The notes beneath the pieces were generated by a model. The model had not been told where the DNA came from and did not search any database. It saw nothing but the letters and a program-made list of their open reading frames with translations. Shown here piece after piece: positions 7,229 to 16,929 of a stretch of 51,500 nt of DNA. A program made the translations under genes and the position numbers. The stretch spans positions 1 through 51,500 of the forward strand of contig CAMVKI010000002.1 of NCBI GenBank assembly GCA_947168005.1. The letters run 5' to 3'. Origin of the DNA: an uncultured Clostridia bacterium. Its GTDB lineage: Bacteria; Bacillota; Clostridia; Oscillospirales; Oscillospiraceae. The stretch's first letter is position 1; each line of letters opens with the position of its first letter.

Positions 7229-7257
7229 TTGCCTTTTTCTGAATTTTATAATATACT
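7229..7257 (+). promoter_or_regulatory. Candidate promoter of the glycopolymer locus
   Basis: TTGCCT (7229-7234), 17-bp spacer, TATACT (7252-7257) in an AT-rich island (about 7160-7312). Confidence 0.5.
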
Positions 7258-7312
7258 ATAAGGTAGTGCTTGACAAGTTTTTCTATTGCGTATGTCATTT
7301 GGAAGGTATCAC

Positions 7313-8860
7313 ATGAAGAACAATATGCTCGACGCTTTCCTGAATAATGAGCCGAAGCTGGAGGATAAGCTGTACTGCAGAGGATTTCTGCTTACCGACG
7401 CCCCGGACTGCGAAACGCGGGCCCCGTTCCTGTGTCATTGGACGCGGCGGGAGCTTGGCACGGTGCGGATTTTCGTGCATCCGAAGCTGTCATTGCACAT
7501 CCGGGGGGAGTTCTGTCTGATCGGACACGCCTACGATCCGGTGTCTATGCTGCGTGACGAGTGTTCAATTCTGAAGTCTCTGTCGGAGGCGGAGGAGGAT
7601 TACCGGAGCTTCCATCAGCTCACCGGTGTTTTTACCCTGTTTCGCGTTACAGAGCGGGAGATCACCCTTTGGGGTGATCCCACCGGGATGCAGACAAATT
7701 TCTATGCCGTCCATGCCGGGAACCGCTATGTATCCTCCCACAGCACGCTGCTGGGCGAGCTGCTCGGGGCCCAGAGAGACCCCTATGTGGAGGCTTTGGC
7801 CCGCTACCGATTCTTTCCCCTTTTGGGGAACTCCCTGCCTGGGGATCTGACGCCCTATGTGGGGATCCGGCGCCTGGTGCCGAATCATCTGGTTCGGCTG
7901 AAGGCCTCCGGCGCGGAGACGGAACGCTTCTATACGCCGCACCGCTTGGAGCTCAGCAGGGAGGAGCTGACGGAGCGCTGCGCCGAGCTGCTCCGGCGGA
8001 ATCTTCAGCTGATTGCCGAGAAGTGGAAGCGGCCCGCCATCTCCCTGACCGGGGGCTGCGACAGCAAGACCACCCTGGCCTGCGCCGCGGGCTTTTATGA
8101 GCGTTTTTCCTATTTCAGTTATATCTCCTCCGACTCCGAACGAGTGGACGCGGAGGCGGCGGCGGAGATCTGTAAGGCCTTGGGCCTGCCCCATCGAATC
8201 TATCGGATCCCGGAGACGGACCGAGCGCTTCCCGGCACAGAGCAGGCTGCCCGTCTGCTGCGCTGGAATATGGGCGATCTGTGTGACTGCAACGCGAATG
8301 ACGTTCGGAAGCGCGTCTTCTTCGCGGACACCGCAGACTTTGATATCGAGGTCAAATCCTGGGCTTCGGAGGTCGGACGGGCCTACTATTCCAAGCGCTT
8401 CCACGGTCGGACGGATTTCGGTCCGGAGCCCACGCCGCGAGCCTGCACGGCGCTCTATAAATTCTTCCTGCACAATCGCCGCCTGGTCCGAAGGACCGAC
8501 CGGGTTTTCGCGGAGTACCTCGAACAATTCTTTGTGCAGGACAGGGAAAACCCGATTCCCTGGCAGGAGCAGTTTTTCTGGGAGCATCGAATGCCCAGCT
8601 GGAACGGGCTGGTCATTACCGGCGAGCATCGGTATTCCTTTGATATAACCATCCCCTATAACAACCGTCTGCTCCTGGAGCTCCTGCTGAGCGCGTCTGC
8701 GGAGGACCGCATCCATGATAATATTCATGCGGCGATCCGACAAAGCATGAATCCGGCAATCGACCAAACCGGGATCGCGGTCCAAAACCTGAAGCACACC
8801 GACAGGCGGGCAAAAATCGAATCCCTGTATTATTCCGCCATGACAAAGCTGCATTTTTGA
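7313..8860 (+). CDS. Asparagine-synthase-related protein (ATP-PPase domain, degenerate N-terminal Ntn-like domain)
   Basis: ISLTGGCDSKTTLACAAG (SGGxDS-like PPi loop). N-terminal GVFTLFRVTEREITLWGDPTGMQTNFYAV resembles the class II glutaminase fold, but no Cys2. ATG with GGAAGG SD. Confidence 0.8.
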   Translation: MKNNMLDAFLNNEPKLEDKLYCRGFLLTDAPDCETRAPFLCHWTRRELGTVRIFVHPKLSLHIRGEFCLIGHAYDPVSMLRDECSILKSLSEAEEDYRSFHQLTGVFTLFRVTEREITLWGDPTGMQTNFYAVHAGNRYVSSHSTLLGELLGAQRDPYVEALARYRFFPLLGNSLPGDLTPYVGIRRLVPNHLVRLKASGAETERFYTPHRLELSREELTERCAELLRRNLQLIAEKWKRPAISLTGGCDSKTTLACAAGFYERFSYFSYISSDSERVDAEAAAEICKALGLPHRIYRIPETDRALPGTEQAARLLRWNMGDLCDCNANDVRKRVFFADTADFDIEVKSWASEVGRAYYSKRFHGRTDFGPEPTPRACTALYKFFLHNRRLVRRTDRVFAEYLEQFFVQDRENPIPWQEQFFWEHRMPSWNGLVITGEHRYSFDITIPYNNRLLLELLLSASAEDRIHDNIHAAIRQSMNPAIDQTGIAVQNLKHTDRRAKIESLYYSAMTKLHF

Positions 8861-8864
8861 CGAT

Positions 8865-9848
8865 ATGAGATATACTGTCATTATTCCCATCTACAATTCC
8901 GAAGCCACCCTTCAACGCTGTCTGGACAGCCTGCTTTCGCAGCCCTGCCCGGACGCGGAGCTGCTGCTGATCAACGACGGCTCCACGGACCGCAGCGGGG
9001 AAATCTGTCAGGAGTACGCGCAGCGATACCCGAATCTCATCTGCCGGACGACGGAGAACCGCGGCGTATCCGCCGCCCGCAACCTGGGCCTGGAGCTGGC
9101 GCAGGGGACCTATATCCTCTTCGTGGACAGCGACGACTACGTCTCGCCGGACTACTTTCGGGCCATTGACCGGAGCCTGGCCCAGGGCGACCCGGAGCTC
9201 GTGATTTTTGCCCATCGGCTCTTCGGTCAGCGGACCTACGAGGTTCCGGTGGAGAATCGGACCGTGCGCGGCAGGGAGGAGACCCTGCGGGTTGTGGCGG
9301 ACTATCTGCGCAGGGGGGAGCTGAACACACTCTGGTCCAAGGTGTTCCGACGGGACCTCATCGAGGCGGAGGGCCTTCGTTTCAACGAGGCTCTGAGTAT
9401 CGACGAGGACATGAACTTTGTGTTCTCCTACAGCCTCCGGGTCAGCCGCATCAATATGATCGACGCGGTCCTCTACAACACCAGCCTGGAAAACGAGCAG
9501 TCCCTGACGAGAAAGCGCAGAGACTACCTCTGCGACCAGCTCCACGAGGCCGGCCTGCGGCGCTTTGCCATGCTCAAACGGCTTGCTCCGGCGGAGCAGC
9601 GCACGGGAAAGCTGGCCTCGACGGTGAGCTGGGTTTATTACCGGAGCGCCTATTCCTCGGCGGCGGAGCTCCTGAAGTATGCGCTGACGGGGAAGGAACG
9701 GAGAGGGAAGATCCGGGAGATCTGTGAGGTCTTCTCGGACTGTCCCCGGGACGTCCCCGCGCCGATTATGGCACTGCCCGTCCGTCTGCGGCTGACGGGG
9801 CTGATGGACCTGGCGGCAAAGGTCGCCGTCCGCAAGCGGAGAAGCTGA
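8865..9848 (+). CDS. GT2-family glycosyltransferase
   Basis: YTVIIPIYNSEATLQRCLDSLL, LLINDGSTDRSGEIC, VDSDDYVSPDYF. Confidence 0.93.
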   Translation: MRYTVIIPIYNSEATLQRCLDSLLSQPCPDAELLLINDGSTDRSGEICQEYAQRYPNLICRTTENRGVSAARNLGLELAQGTYILFVDSDDYVSPDYFRAIDRSLAQGDPELVIFAHRLFGQRTYEVPVENRTVRGREETLRVVADYLRRGELNTLWSKVFRRDLIEAEGLRFNEALSIDEDMNFVFSYSLRVSRINMIDAVLYNTSLENEQSLTRKRRDYLCDQLHEAGLRRFAMLKRLAPAEQRTGKLASTVSWVYYRSAYSSAAELLKYALTGKERRGKIREICEVFSDCPRDVPAPIMALPVRLRLTGLMDLAAKVAVRKRRS

Positions 9849-9877
9849 CAATCAACCAAAACGGGAGGAAGAGACGC

Positions 9878-10798
9878 ATGCCGTCTGAGATTACCCCGCG
9901 CCGCGGCTTCGTGACCATTGCCACGGGCAGCGAGCACTACTATCAGCTCGCCCTGAATCTGCTGCGCTCCTACCGCCGCAACGGCGGGGGAGGCGTCCCC
10001 TTCGCCATTATCGCCGAGGAGGAGAACCGATACACGGCGGAGTTCGACAAGGTCGTCCGGATGCCGTGCCCCGCCCACAGCTATCTGGACAAGCTGCGGC
10101 TCTTCGAGTGTCTGCCCTGGGAGGAGACGATCTTTATCGACGCCGACTGCCTGGTCTACGGCAGGATCGACGACTGGTGGGCGTATTTCGAGGATGCCGC
10201 CGACTTCTCCTGCTTCGGCTATGCCTACGAGGACCTGAACACGAAAAACGGCTGGTTCCGCTGGGAGGGCATGGGGGAGTTCAAGGAGCAGATCTCCTTT
10301 GTCCCCAGCTTCAGCGGCGGGATCTACTACGTTCGGAAAACGGAGACTGCGGGCCGGGTCTTTGCGCTGGCCCGATATGCCGCGGACCATTACGCGGAGT
10401 TCCCCTTCGCGATCTTTAACCGTCCGGCAGACGAGCCCGTCCTGGCCTTCGGCATGGCGGTCTGCGGGTGCAGGCCCGTGGACGTATCCGAGGTGGGCAT
10501 CTACGTCAAACGCCGGGACCTGCCCATGGACATTCTGGAGCCCCGGGCCAGCTGGACCTACAACGGCAGGACTTTCCCGGTCAAGCTGGTCCACTGGGGC
10601 AACTTCGGCACCATGAAGGCCCAGTACCTCCTGGAGGTCAAGCGGCTGGACCGGGAGCTGGCGGGGAAGCCGGCCATGACGCCCCTTGGCGAAAAGCTCC
10701 GCTACTGCCTGCTCCTGCGGCATGACTTTCTGACCCTGCTGAAACGGATCCGCCTGCGGCTCCGTCTGCTGGTGAAAACCGGGCACATGAAACCGTAA
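9878..10798 (+). CDS. Glycosyltransferase-like protein (nucleotide-diphospho-sugar transferase, GT8-like)
   Basis: GFVTIATGSEHYYQLALNLLRSYRRNG, ETIFIDADCLVYGRIDDWW (DxD). Confidence 0.7.
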   Translation: MPSEITPRRGFVTIATGSEHYYQLALNLLRSYRRNGGGGVPFAIIAEEENRYTAEFDKVVRMPCPAHSYLDKLRLFECLPWEETIFIDADCLVYGRIDDWWAYFEDAADFSCFGYAYEDLNTKNGWFRWEGMGEFKEQISFVPSFSGGIYYVRKTETAGRVFALARYAADHYAEFPFAIFNRPADEPVLAFGMAVCGCRPVDVSEVGIYVKRRDLPMDILEPRASWTYNGRTFPVKLVHWGNFGTMKAQYLLEVKRLDRELAGKPAMTPLGEKLRYCLLLRHDFLTLLKRIRLRLRLLVKTGHMKP

Positions 10799-10827
10799 AG
10801 GAACCGACGTTTGTCGGAGGAAACGAT

Positions 10828-11961
10828 ATGAAAATACTCTACACGGCCACCGTTCTGAGCCATATCTGCCAGTTCCACCTGCCCCACATGAAGCTGCTGC
10901 GGGAGCGGGGCTGGGAGGTCCACGTGGCCGCCCATGACAATCTGGCGGCGAAGAACGGCCTGCAATTGAAATACTGCGACAGATTCATCGAGACCCCCTT
11001 CTCCCGTTCCCCGAAAAGCCCGGACAATCTGCGGGCTTATCGGCAGCTCAAAAAGCTGCTGGGGTCGGAGCGCTATGACCTGATCCTCTGCAACACTCCC
11101 ATGGGGGGCATTGTCACCCGCCTGGCGGCGAAGAAGGCCCGGCGGCAGGGGACCAGGGTGGTCTATATGGCCCACGGCTTCCACTTCTTTAAGGGCTCCT
11201 CCGGGGCCGCCTGGCGGTTTTACTACCCCATCGAGAAGCACATGGCCAAGCGCTGCGACCTGCTGATCACCGTCAACGAGGAGGACTACGCCCTGGCGAA
11301 GGAGCGCTTCGCCGGACGCACGAAAATCGCCCATATCCACGGCGTAGGCGTGGACGAGACCCGCTATCATCCCGCCGGGCCGGAGGAGCAGCTTGCCCTG
11401 CGCCGGGCCGAGGGCCTGGCCCCGGAGGATTTTGTGATCCTCTGTACCGGCGAGCTCAACGAGAACAAAAATCAGAAGACCCTGATCTCCGCCGCGGCCC
11501 TGCTGAAGGACAAGCTTCCGAAGCTGAAGATCCTCCTGGCGGGCAACGGCCCGAAGGAGCAGGAGCTCCGGGCGCAGATCCGGGCGGAGAGCCTGGACAA
11601 AATCGTGAAGCTCTTGGGCTACCGCACGGACCTGGAGAAGGTCGTTCCGGCGGCGGATCTGATCGTCTCCTGCAGCCGCCGGGAGGGCATGCCTCTGAAC
11701 ATCATCGAGGCCATGCTCTGCAAAAAGCCCGTCGTCGCCTCCCACAACCGGGGCCACGACGAGCTGGTCCGGGAGGGGGAGACGGGCTTCCTCTTCGACG
11801 CGGGGGATGCCGAGCGCCTGGCCGCCCTGCTGCTGCGGCTCGCGGAGGAGCCGGAGCTGAGAAAGACCCTGGGCGAGGCCGGGGAGGCCGCCGCCCGGCC
11901 CTACGCCGTCCGCTCTACCCGGGAGGAGCTTTCCCGGCTGCTGAACGAGCTTGTACATTGA
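10828..11961 (+). CDS. GT4-family glycosyltransferase
   Basis: MKILYTATVLSHICQFHLPHMKLLRERGWEVHVAAHDN...; ILCTGELNENKNQKTLI; SCSRREGMPLNIIEAMLCKKPVVASHNRGHDELV. Confidence 0.93.
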   Translation: MKILYTATVLSHICQFHLPHMKLLRERGWEVHVAAHDNLAAKNGLQLKYCDRFIETPFSRSPKSPDNLRAYRQLKKLLGSERYDLILCNTPMGGIVTRLAAKKARRQGTRVVYMAHGFHFFKGSSGAAWRFYYPIEKHMAKRCDLLITVNEEDYALAKERFAGRTKIAHIHGVGVDETRYHPAGPEEQLALRRAEGLAPEDFVILCTGELNENKNQKTLISAAALLKDKLPKLKILLAGNGPKEQELRAQIRAESLDKIVKLLGYRTDLEKVVPAADLIVSCSRREGMPLNIIEAMLCKKPVVASHNRGHDELVREGETGFLFDAGDAERLAALLLRLAEEPELRKTLGEAGEAAARPYAVRSTREELSRLLNELVH

Positions 11962-11971
11962 AAGGACGCCT

Positions 11972-12844
11972 ATGAAAGCGGAAGCATATCAACTGACGGA
12001 TATTTGGGATGCGGAGCAATCCATTCTCAATGAGATCGACCGGGTTTGCCGGGAAAACCATCTGCGCTATTCCCTGGCCTACGGGACCCTGATCGGCGCA
12101 GTTCGCCACGGGGGCTTCATCCCCTGGGACGACGATATTGACCTGATGATGCCCCGGGAGGACTATGAGAGGCTGATCGCCCTCTGGCCCTCCGCCGCGT
12201 CAAAGGATTTTGTCGTGGACAACTGCGACGAGAACCCGGATTCGTTTAATAATTTTTCCAAAATCCGCAAGGACCACACAACATTTTTGCAGTTTGAGGT
12301 CGAGCGGACCCGACACTACCACAAGGGATTCTTTGTGGACCTGTTCCCCGGCGACCGGGTTGCGCCGGGACGCCTGTCCAGGAAGCTCCAATACCTGGAT
12401 TTCGCGTTGAATCTGCTGTTTAACCGAGGCTGCCGCAGCGGAAGCGGCGGCATTGTGGGACTCACGGAGCGGGTCCTGCTGCGCCTCGTGCCGAAAAAGC
12501 GCTATCACGCGGTCAGCCTCTATTTTGGCCGCAGAAGCCGGCGCTGGAACAAAAACGAAGAGGCGCAGTATGTCTTCCCCTCCACCATCGGCGAGTGCAG
12601 ACTGTATTATCCGGCGAAGCTCTTCGAGCAGCTGGAGCCGATCCGGTTCCGGGACAGGGAGTATCTTGCCGTAAAGGACAGGGACCTTGCCCTGCGGATC
12701 GAATACGGAGATTATATGCAGCTGCCCCCCGAGGAGAAGCGCGTTTGGAAGCATCACCCGATCCTTGTGGATTTCCACCGGAACTATGAGGAGCTAAGCC
12801 AAGAGGAGCAGATCAGTGAGAAGCACAGAGCGGAAGACAGCTGA
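11972..12844 (+). CDS. LicD-family protein
   Basis: LRYSLAYGTLIGAVRHGGFIPWDDDIDLMMPREDYERL is the LicD signature. ATG at 11972 after an AAAGGA SD. Confidence 0.93.
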   Translation: MKAEAYQLTDIWDAEQSILNEIDRVCRENHLRYSLAYGTLIGAVRHGGFIPWDDDIDLMMPREDYERLIALWPSAASKDFVVDNCDENPDSFNNFSKIRKDHTTFLQFEVERTRHYHKGFFVDLFPGDRVAPGRLSRKLQYLDFALNLLFNRGCRSGSGGIVGLTERVLLRLVPKKRYHAVSLYFGRRSRRWNKNEEAQYVFPSTIGECRLYYPAKLFEQLEPIRFRDREYLAVKDRDLALRIEYGDYMQLPPEEKRVWKHHPILVDFHRNYEELSQEEQISEKHRAEDS

Positions 12845-12857
12845 AGGGGATCATCCC

Positions 12858-13979
12858 ATGGGGAACAAGGTTCTGGAAATCTGCGCAAAGCTCAATATCG
12901 GCGGCGCGCAGCTTGTCGCTGCCAACATATCGAAATACGCGCCGGAGGGGCTTGCGATTACCTATCTGGTCTTTGGGGATGAGATCGGGGAATATGAGCC
13001 CGAGATTCTCGCCAGAGGGCACCGTGTCGTCCATATGCGGTCTCCGCGCGGCAATTCCCTGGGCTATATGCGCAGTCTGATTTCCCTCATGCGGAGCGAG
13101 GGCTTTGACGCGGTGCACTGCCACACGATGTTTTCCTCCGGGACGGCCATGCTTGCCGCCTGGCTGGCAGGGGTTCCGGGGCGAATCAGCCATTCCCACA
13201 CGGCGAAGGACGACGCCGGCCAGTCCCTCCCGAGAAGGCTTTACCGAAGGATGATGCGCGGCCTGATGCGCCTGTTCGGGACAGACTATCTCGCCTGCGG
13301 GGAGGACGCCGGAAGCGAGCTTTATGGGAAAAACTGGTTCCGGCGCCATGGACGCGTGATCAAAAACGGAATTGATACCGCCCTGTTTCGGTATGACCCG
13401 GCGGTCAGACAGAGCGTTCGCGCCCGGTATGGGGTGGAAGACAGCTTTGTCATCGGGCATGTCGGGCATTATGTCCCGGTCAAGAACCAGAGCTTTTTGA
13501 TTTCCCTGATGCCGGAGATCCTCCGGATCAGGCCCGACGCGGTGCTGCTGATGTTTGGGGAAGGAGAAGACCGGGAAAAGCTGCGGGCGGCCATTGACGC
13601 CGCGCAGCTGGGCAATGCGGCAAGGCTGATGGGGAATGTGCGCGACGTGTATCGCGTCCTTTCCGGCCTGGACGTGTTTGCCTTCCCCTCGCTGTTTGAA
13701 GGTACGCCCCTGGCGCTGATTGAAGCCCAGGCGAACGGCCTGCCCTGCGTGATCTCGGACCGGATTCCGAAGGACGCCTGTCTGACAGACTTGATTTCAG
13801 CGATCCCCTTGGAAAAACCGGAGGAATGGCTGCAAAAAATCTGTACAGCCACGAGAGAGCCCGAAACAAATTGGAGTGAGCTTTTGAGGCAAAACTATGG
13901 AACCGTGGAAAACTCTATGGAAAGCCTCTATCGCTTGTTCGGGCAATACCATAACAGGAAGCGGAGAGAAGCGTTATGA
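12858..13979 (+). CDS. GT4-family glycosyltransferase
   Basis: LEICAKLNIGGAQLVAANISKY; IGHVGHYVPVKNQSFLI; FAFPSLFEGTPLALIEAQANGLPCVIS. Confidence 0.92.
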   Translation: MGNKVLEICAKLNIGGAQLVAANISKYAPEGLAITYLVFGDEIGEYEPEILARGHRVVHMRSPRGNSLGYMRSLISLMRSEGFDAVHCHTMFSSGTAMLAAWLAGVPGRISHSHTAKDDAGQSLPRRLYRRMMRGLMRLFGTDYLACGEDAGSELYGKNWFRRHGRVIKNGIDTALFRYDPAVRQSVRARYGVEDSFVIGHVGHYVPVKNQSFLISLMPEILRIRPDAVLLMFGEGEDREKLRAAIDAAQLGNAARLMGNVRDVYRVLSGLDVFAFPSLFEGTPLALIEAQANGLPCVISDRIPKDACLTDLISAIPLEKPEEWLQKICTATREPETNWSELLRQNYGTVENSMESLYRLFGQYHNRKRREAL

Positions 13980-15286
13980 AGAAAGTATTGGTCATCATGA
14001 GCACCTTTGCGCCTCTTAACAGCTGCGGCTCGATCCCGAATACAAAATTGGTCAAATATCTGGCCCGGGAGGATACGGAGCTCACTTTGATCGCCTACAC
14101 GGCTCTGCCCCATGACCCCCAGGATGAAACGCTGCTTCCGAAGGAGATGGAACGGATCCGCAGCTTCCGGGTTCGGCACAGCCCGCTCTTTCTGAAAACC
14201 CTCAGCCGGAGCAGACAGGCAATCACCGACAGCGGCGTAAAGCAAAAAATGAAGGCCGACCAACGGCCTCTGCAGGCCTGGATCGTCTCCCATCTGAAGC
14301 GGGCCTATATCTCCGCCAGGAGCCGGGACTGGGCGCAAAGCGCGATTCGGATCATTCGCCGTGAGCTGAAAAACGAGCATTTTGACGCGGTATATTCCAG
14401 CTATCCCTCCTATGAGGCCCATCTTGCCGCCAGATATGCCCGGAAAAAACACCTGGCAGACAAATGGATCGCGGATTTTCGGGATCCGATGGGCTATGTG
14501 GGCTTCGACAAGTACGGATATAAGCGTGCGATTCGCAGGCAGCACAGGGTGGAACGCTGGGCGGACCGCATTACCGTCGTTTCGGAAGGCGCTCTGGACA
14601 AGTTTCGCTTCCCGGACGTTCCGGAGGAGAAGCTCAGCTATATTCCGAACGGATATGATCCGGAGGATTTCACGGTCTGCGCGAAGAAGCAGAACGAATC
14701 TGACCGGGTGCTCCGGCTCTTTTATGCCGGGATGCTGTATGAGGGAAGACGGGATCTGCGCGTCGTCTTTCGTGCCATCTCTGAGCTGATAGAGGAGGGG
14801 AGAGTGGCGCCGGAACGGATCTCGGTCGAATACGCCGGCAATGAATGGACGGTGCTGTGCGACTTCGCGGAAACCTATGGTCTGCGCGGGATCTGCAAGG
14901 AATACGGCTATGTTCCCAGACACCGGGTGATGGAGATTATGGAGCAGATCGACGTGACGCTGGTCTGCTCGGTAAACACCGCGGAAGATCACGGCGTCGT
15001 TACGGGGAAGGTATTTGAACTTCTCCTCGTGGAAAAGCCCATTGTGACGATTATCAACGGAGATCTGCCAAACAGCGAGCTCGCCGGGATCATCAGAGAA
15101 TGCAATGCCGGCGTCGTTTTTGAGGAGGCAACGCAGGAGCGCGACTATCCCGCGCTGAAGCAGTGGCTGCTGAGGGCCTACGAGAGCAAGCAGAAGACCG
15201 GAACGGTCCCCTCGGAGCTTGACCGGGCCAAACGCGAGCAATACTCCTACGCGCAGATCGCCGGGAAGCTTTTTTCCATATTATAA
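13976..15286 (+). CDS. GT4-like glycosyltransferase
   Basis: DRITVVSEGALDKFRF, SYIPNGYDPEDF, LRLFYAGMLYEGRRDLRVVFRAI; ATGA overlap with the upstream gene. Confidence 0.82.
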   Translation: MKKVLVIMSTFAPLNSCGSIPNTKLVKYLAREDTELTLIAYTALPHDPQDETLLPKEMERIRSFRVRHSPLFLKTLSRSRQAITDSGVKQKMKADQRPLQAWIVSHLKRAYISARSRDWAQSAIRIIRRELKNEHFDAVYSSYPSYEAHLAARYARKKHLADKWIADFRDPMGYVGFDKYGYKRAIRRQHRVERWADRITVVSEGALDKFRFPDVPEEKLSYIPNGYDPEDFTVCAKKQNESDRVLRLFYAGMLYEGRRDLRVVFRAISELIEEGRVAPERISVEYAGNEWTVLCDFAETYGLRGICKEYGYVPRHRVMEIMEQIDVTLVCSVNTAEDHGVVTGKVFELLLVEKPIVTIINGDLPNSELAGIIRECNAGVVFEEATQERDYPALKQWLLRAYESKQKTGTVPSELDRAKREQYSYAQIAGKLFSIL

Positions 15287-15322
15287 CATGTATCAGCAAA
15301 GGAATCTGCACGCCGGGAAGGG

Positions 15323-16066
15323 ATGAGATCGAATATGATTGACTTGAATAAAAGACGCAATCAGCTCCTGTATCGCGCCGTACAGGCATGGAGAAGCTGC
15401 GGCTTATACGCCTGGATTGACCGACGTATTTCCAGAAAAATGCAAAAGCGGCTGCATGTCGCGGACTTTACGATCCTGAGCTCCAACTGCATCGGAGGCA
15501 CGATTTATCACCGCTTCGGAAGGCAGTTCAAAAGTCCGACGGTCAACGTCTGTTTTACGCAGCCGGACTTCGCGCAGTTTGTCATCCATCTGGCGCATTA
15601 TCTTGCGCAGCCGCTGAGCTTCTTTGACGCCGGGACCCCTTATCCCACCGCGATTCTCAAGGGAGACAAGGCTGATATTCCGGATATCCGGATTGACTTC
15701 AACCATTACGCGGACAGGAAGACGGCCGAGGAGAAATGGGAAGAGCGCAAGAAGCGCATTGATTATGAGCATTTATATATCATCTTGTATAAGCTGGACG
15801 GGCTCAGCATGGAGCTCATCCGCAAGCTGGAAACGGTCCCATGCAGCAACAAGGTTCTGTTGACGGCAAAGCCGTTGCCGGAGGTCTCCTGGTCTTACTA
15901 TATCAAGCCGAATCCGCACCAGCAGTATTCCAGCGCTTACCTGGGGAAGGACCTTTTCGGAAGACGCTGGTACGAAAAACGCTTCGATGTGGCGGCATTC
16001 CTGAATCAAGGTGAAACACAAGGGCAATCCGCCGAAAAAACGGACTGCGATAATCACAACACATAG
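15323..16066 (+). CDS. DUF1919-family exopolysaccharide-associated protein
   Basis: FTILSSNCIGGTIYHRFGRQFKSPTVNVCFTQPDFAQFV shared with the ORF at 30730. Confidence 0.8.
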   Translation: MRSNMIDLNKRRNQLLYRAVQAWRSCGLYAWIDRRISRKMQKRLHVADFTILSSNCIGGTIYHRFGRQFKSPTVNVCFTQPDFAQFVIHLAHYLAQPLSFFDAGTPYPTAILKGDKADIPDIRIDFNHYADRKTAEEKWEERKKRIDYEHLYIILYKLDGLSMELIRKLETVPCSNKVLLTAKPLPEVSWSYYIKPNPHQQYSSAYLGKDLFGRRWYEKRFDVAAFLNQGETQGQSAEKTDCDNHNT

Positions 16067-16083
16067 GCTTCGCGGGGTTATGC

Positions 16084-16911
16084 ATGGAAGGCAATCAAAG
16101 AAACGAAGCGGGTCGTGCGCAGGCGTCGGTCAGCCTTTCCTTTGACGACGGAAGAGCGGACAACGCCGTTCTGTTCGACGAATTGTTGATTCCCGCCCGA
16201 ATCCCGGTGAGCTTGAACATTGCCACGGGCTATCTGGACGGGACCTGTCCGGCGGCGACGCGGCCGACGGAGAAGGCGCCGATGTCCGTGGAGGACCTTC
16301 AGCGCTTCGCGGCGAATCCGCTGGTGGAGATCGCCATGCACGGAGACGCCCACCGGAACACGGAGGAGGATATCCTTCGGGGCGAGGCGAAGCTGCGGAC
16401 CTGGCTGGGATTGGACCGGAAAATTCCGCTGGGCTTTGCGAGTCCGAACTCCGGGATGGACCTTTCCTTCTTTCGATCGCCCGCGGGGGAGGCCCTGCGG
16501 GAGCGGGTGGCCTATCTGCGAACAGGACCGCGCATCTGCTCCAAAAAAGCCCTCCGTCTGTTCTGCCGCAAGGTCGGCAGGGTCATCCGTCTGCCGCTCC
16601 TGTATCGGATCGCTTATCACGATACAATCATGACGGAGCGCGACGGGAAGATTCTCTACAGCGTCCCCGTCATGGGGAACACGAGCGTGCCCCAGGTCCT
16701 GGCGGCAGTCCGGGACTGTGTCAAGCGCCGGGGGGCCCTGGTGCTGCTGTTCCACAGCGTGGAGCCGAGCCCTGCGAAGGCGGACGTCTGGTCCTGGAGC
16801 GAGGAGAAGATGCGCCGCCTCTGCGACGCCCTGCTGGAGCTGCAGGAACGCGGCGTTCTGCGGGTCTGCACCAGCGCCGAACAGTTCAGGCTGCTGCGGG
16901 AACGAACATAA
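16084..16911 (+). CDS. Polysaccharide deacetylase (NodB-like) protein
   Basis: ASVSLSFDDGRADNAVLFDELL, IPVSLNIATGYLDG, VEIAMHGDAHRNTEE. Confidence 0.78.
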   Translation: MEGNQRNEAGRAQASVSLSFDDGRADNAVLFDELLIPARIPVSLNIATGYLDGTCPAATRPTEKAPMSVEDLQRFAANPLVEIAMHGDAHRNTEEDILRGEAKLRTWLGLDRKIPLGFASPNSGMDLSFFRSPAGEALRERVAYLRTGPRICSKKALRLFCRKVGRVIRLPLLYRIAYHDTIMTERDGKILYSVPVMGNTSVPQVLAAVRDCVKRRGALVLLFHSVEPSPAKADVWSWSEEKMRRLCDALLELQERGVLRVCTSAEQFRLLRERT

Positions 16912-16929
16912 ATCGAGAAGGAGAACCCT

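Noticed and set aside
7270-7298. Second promoter TTGACA upstream of the first glycan gene
   Set aside because: Good -35 but no acceptable -10 at 16-18 bp spacing; the TTGCCT-17-TATACT pair just upstream is better.
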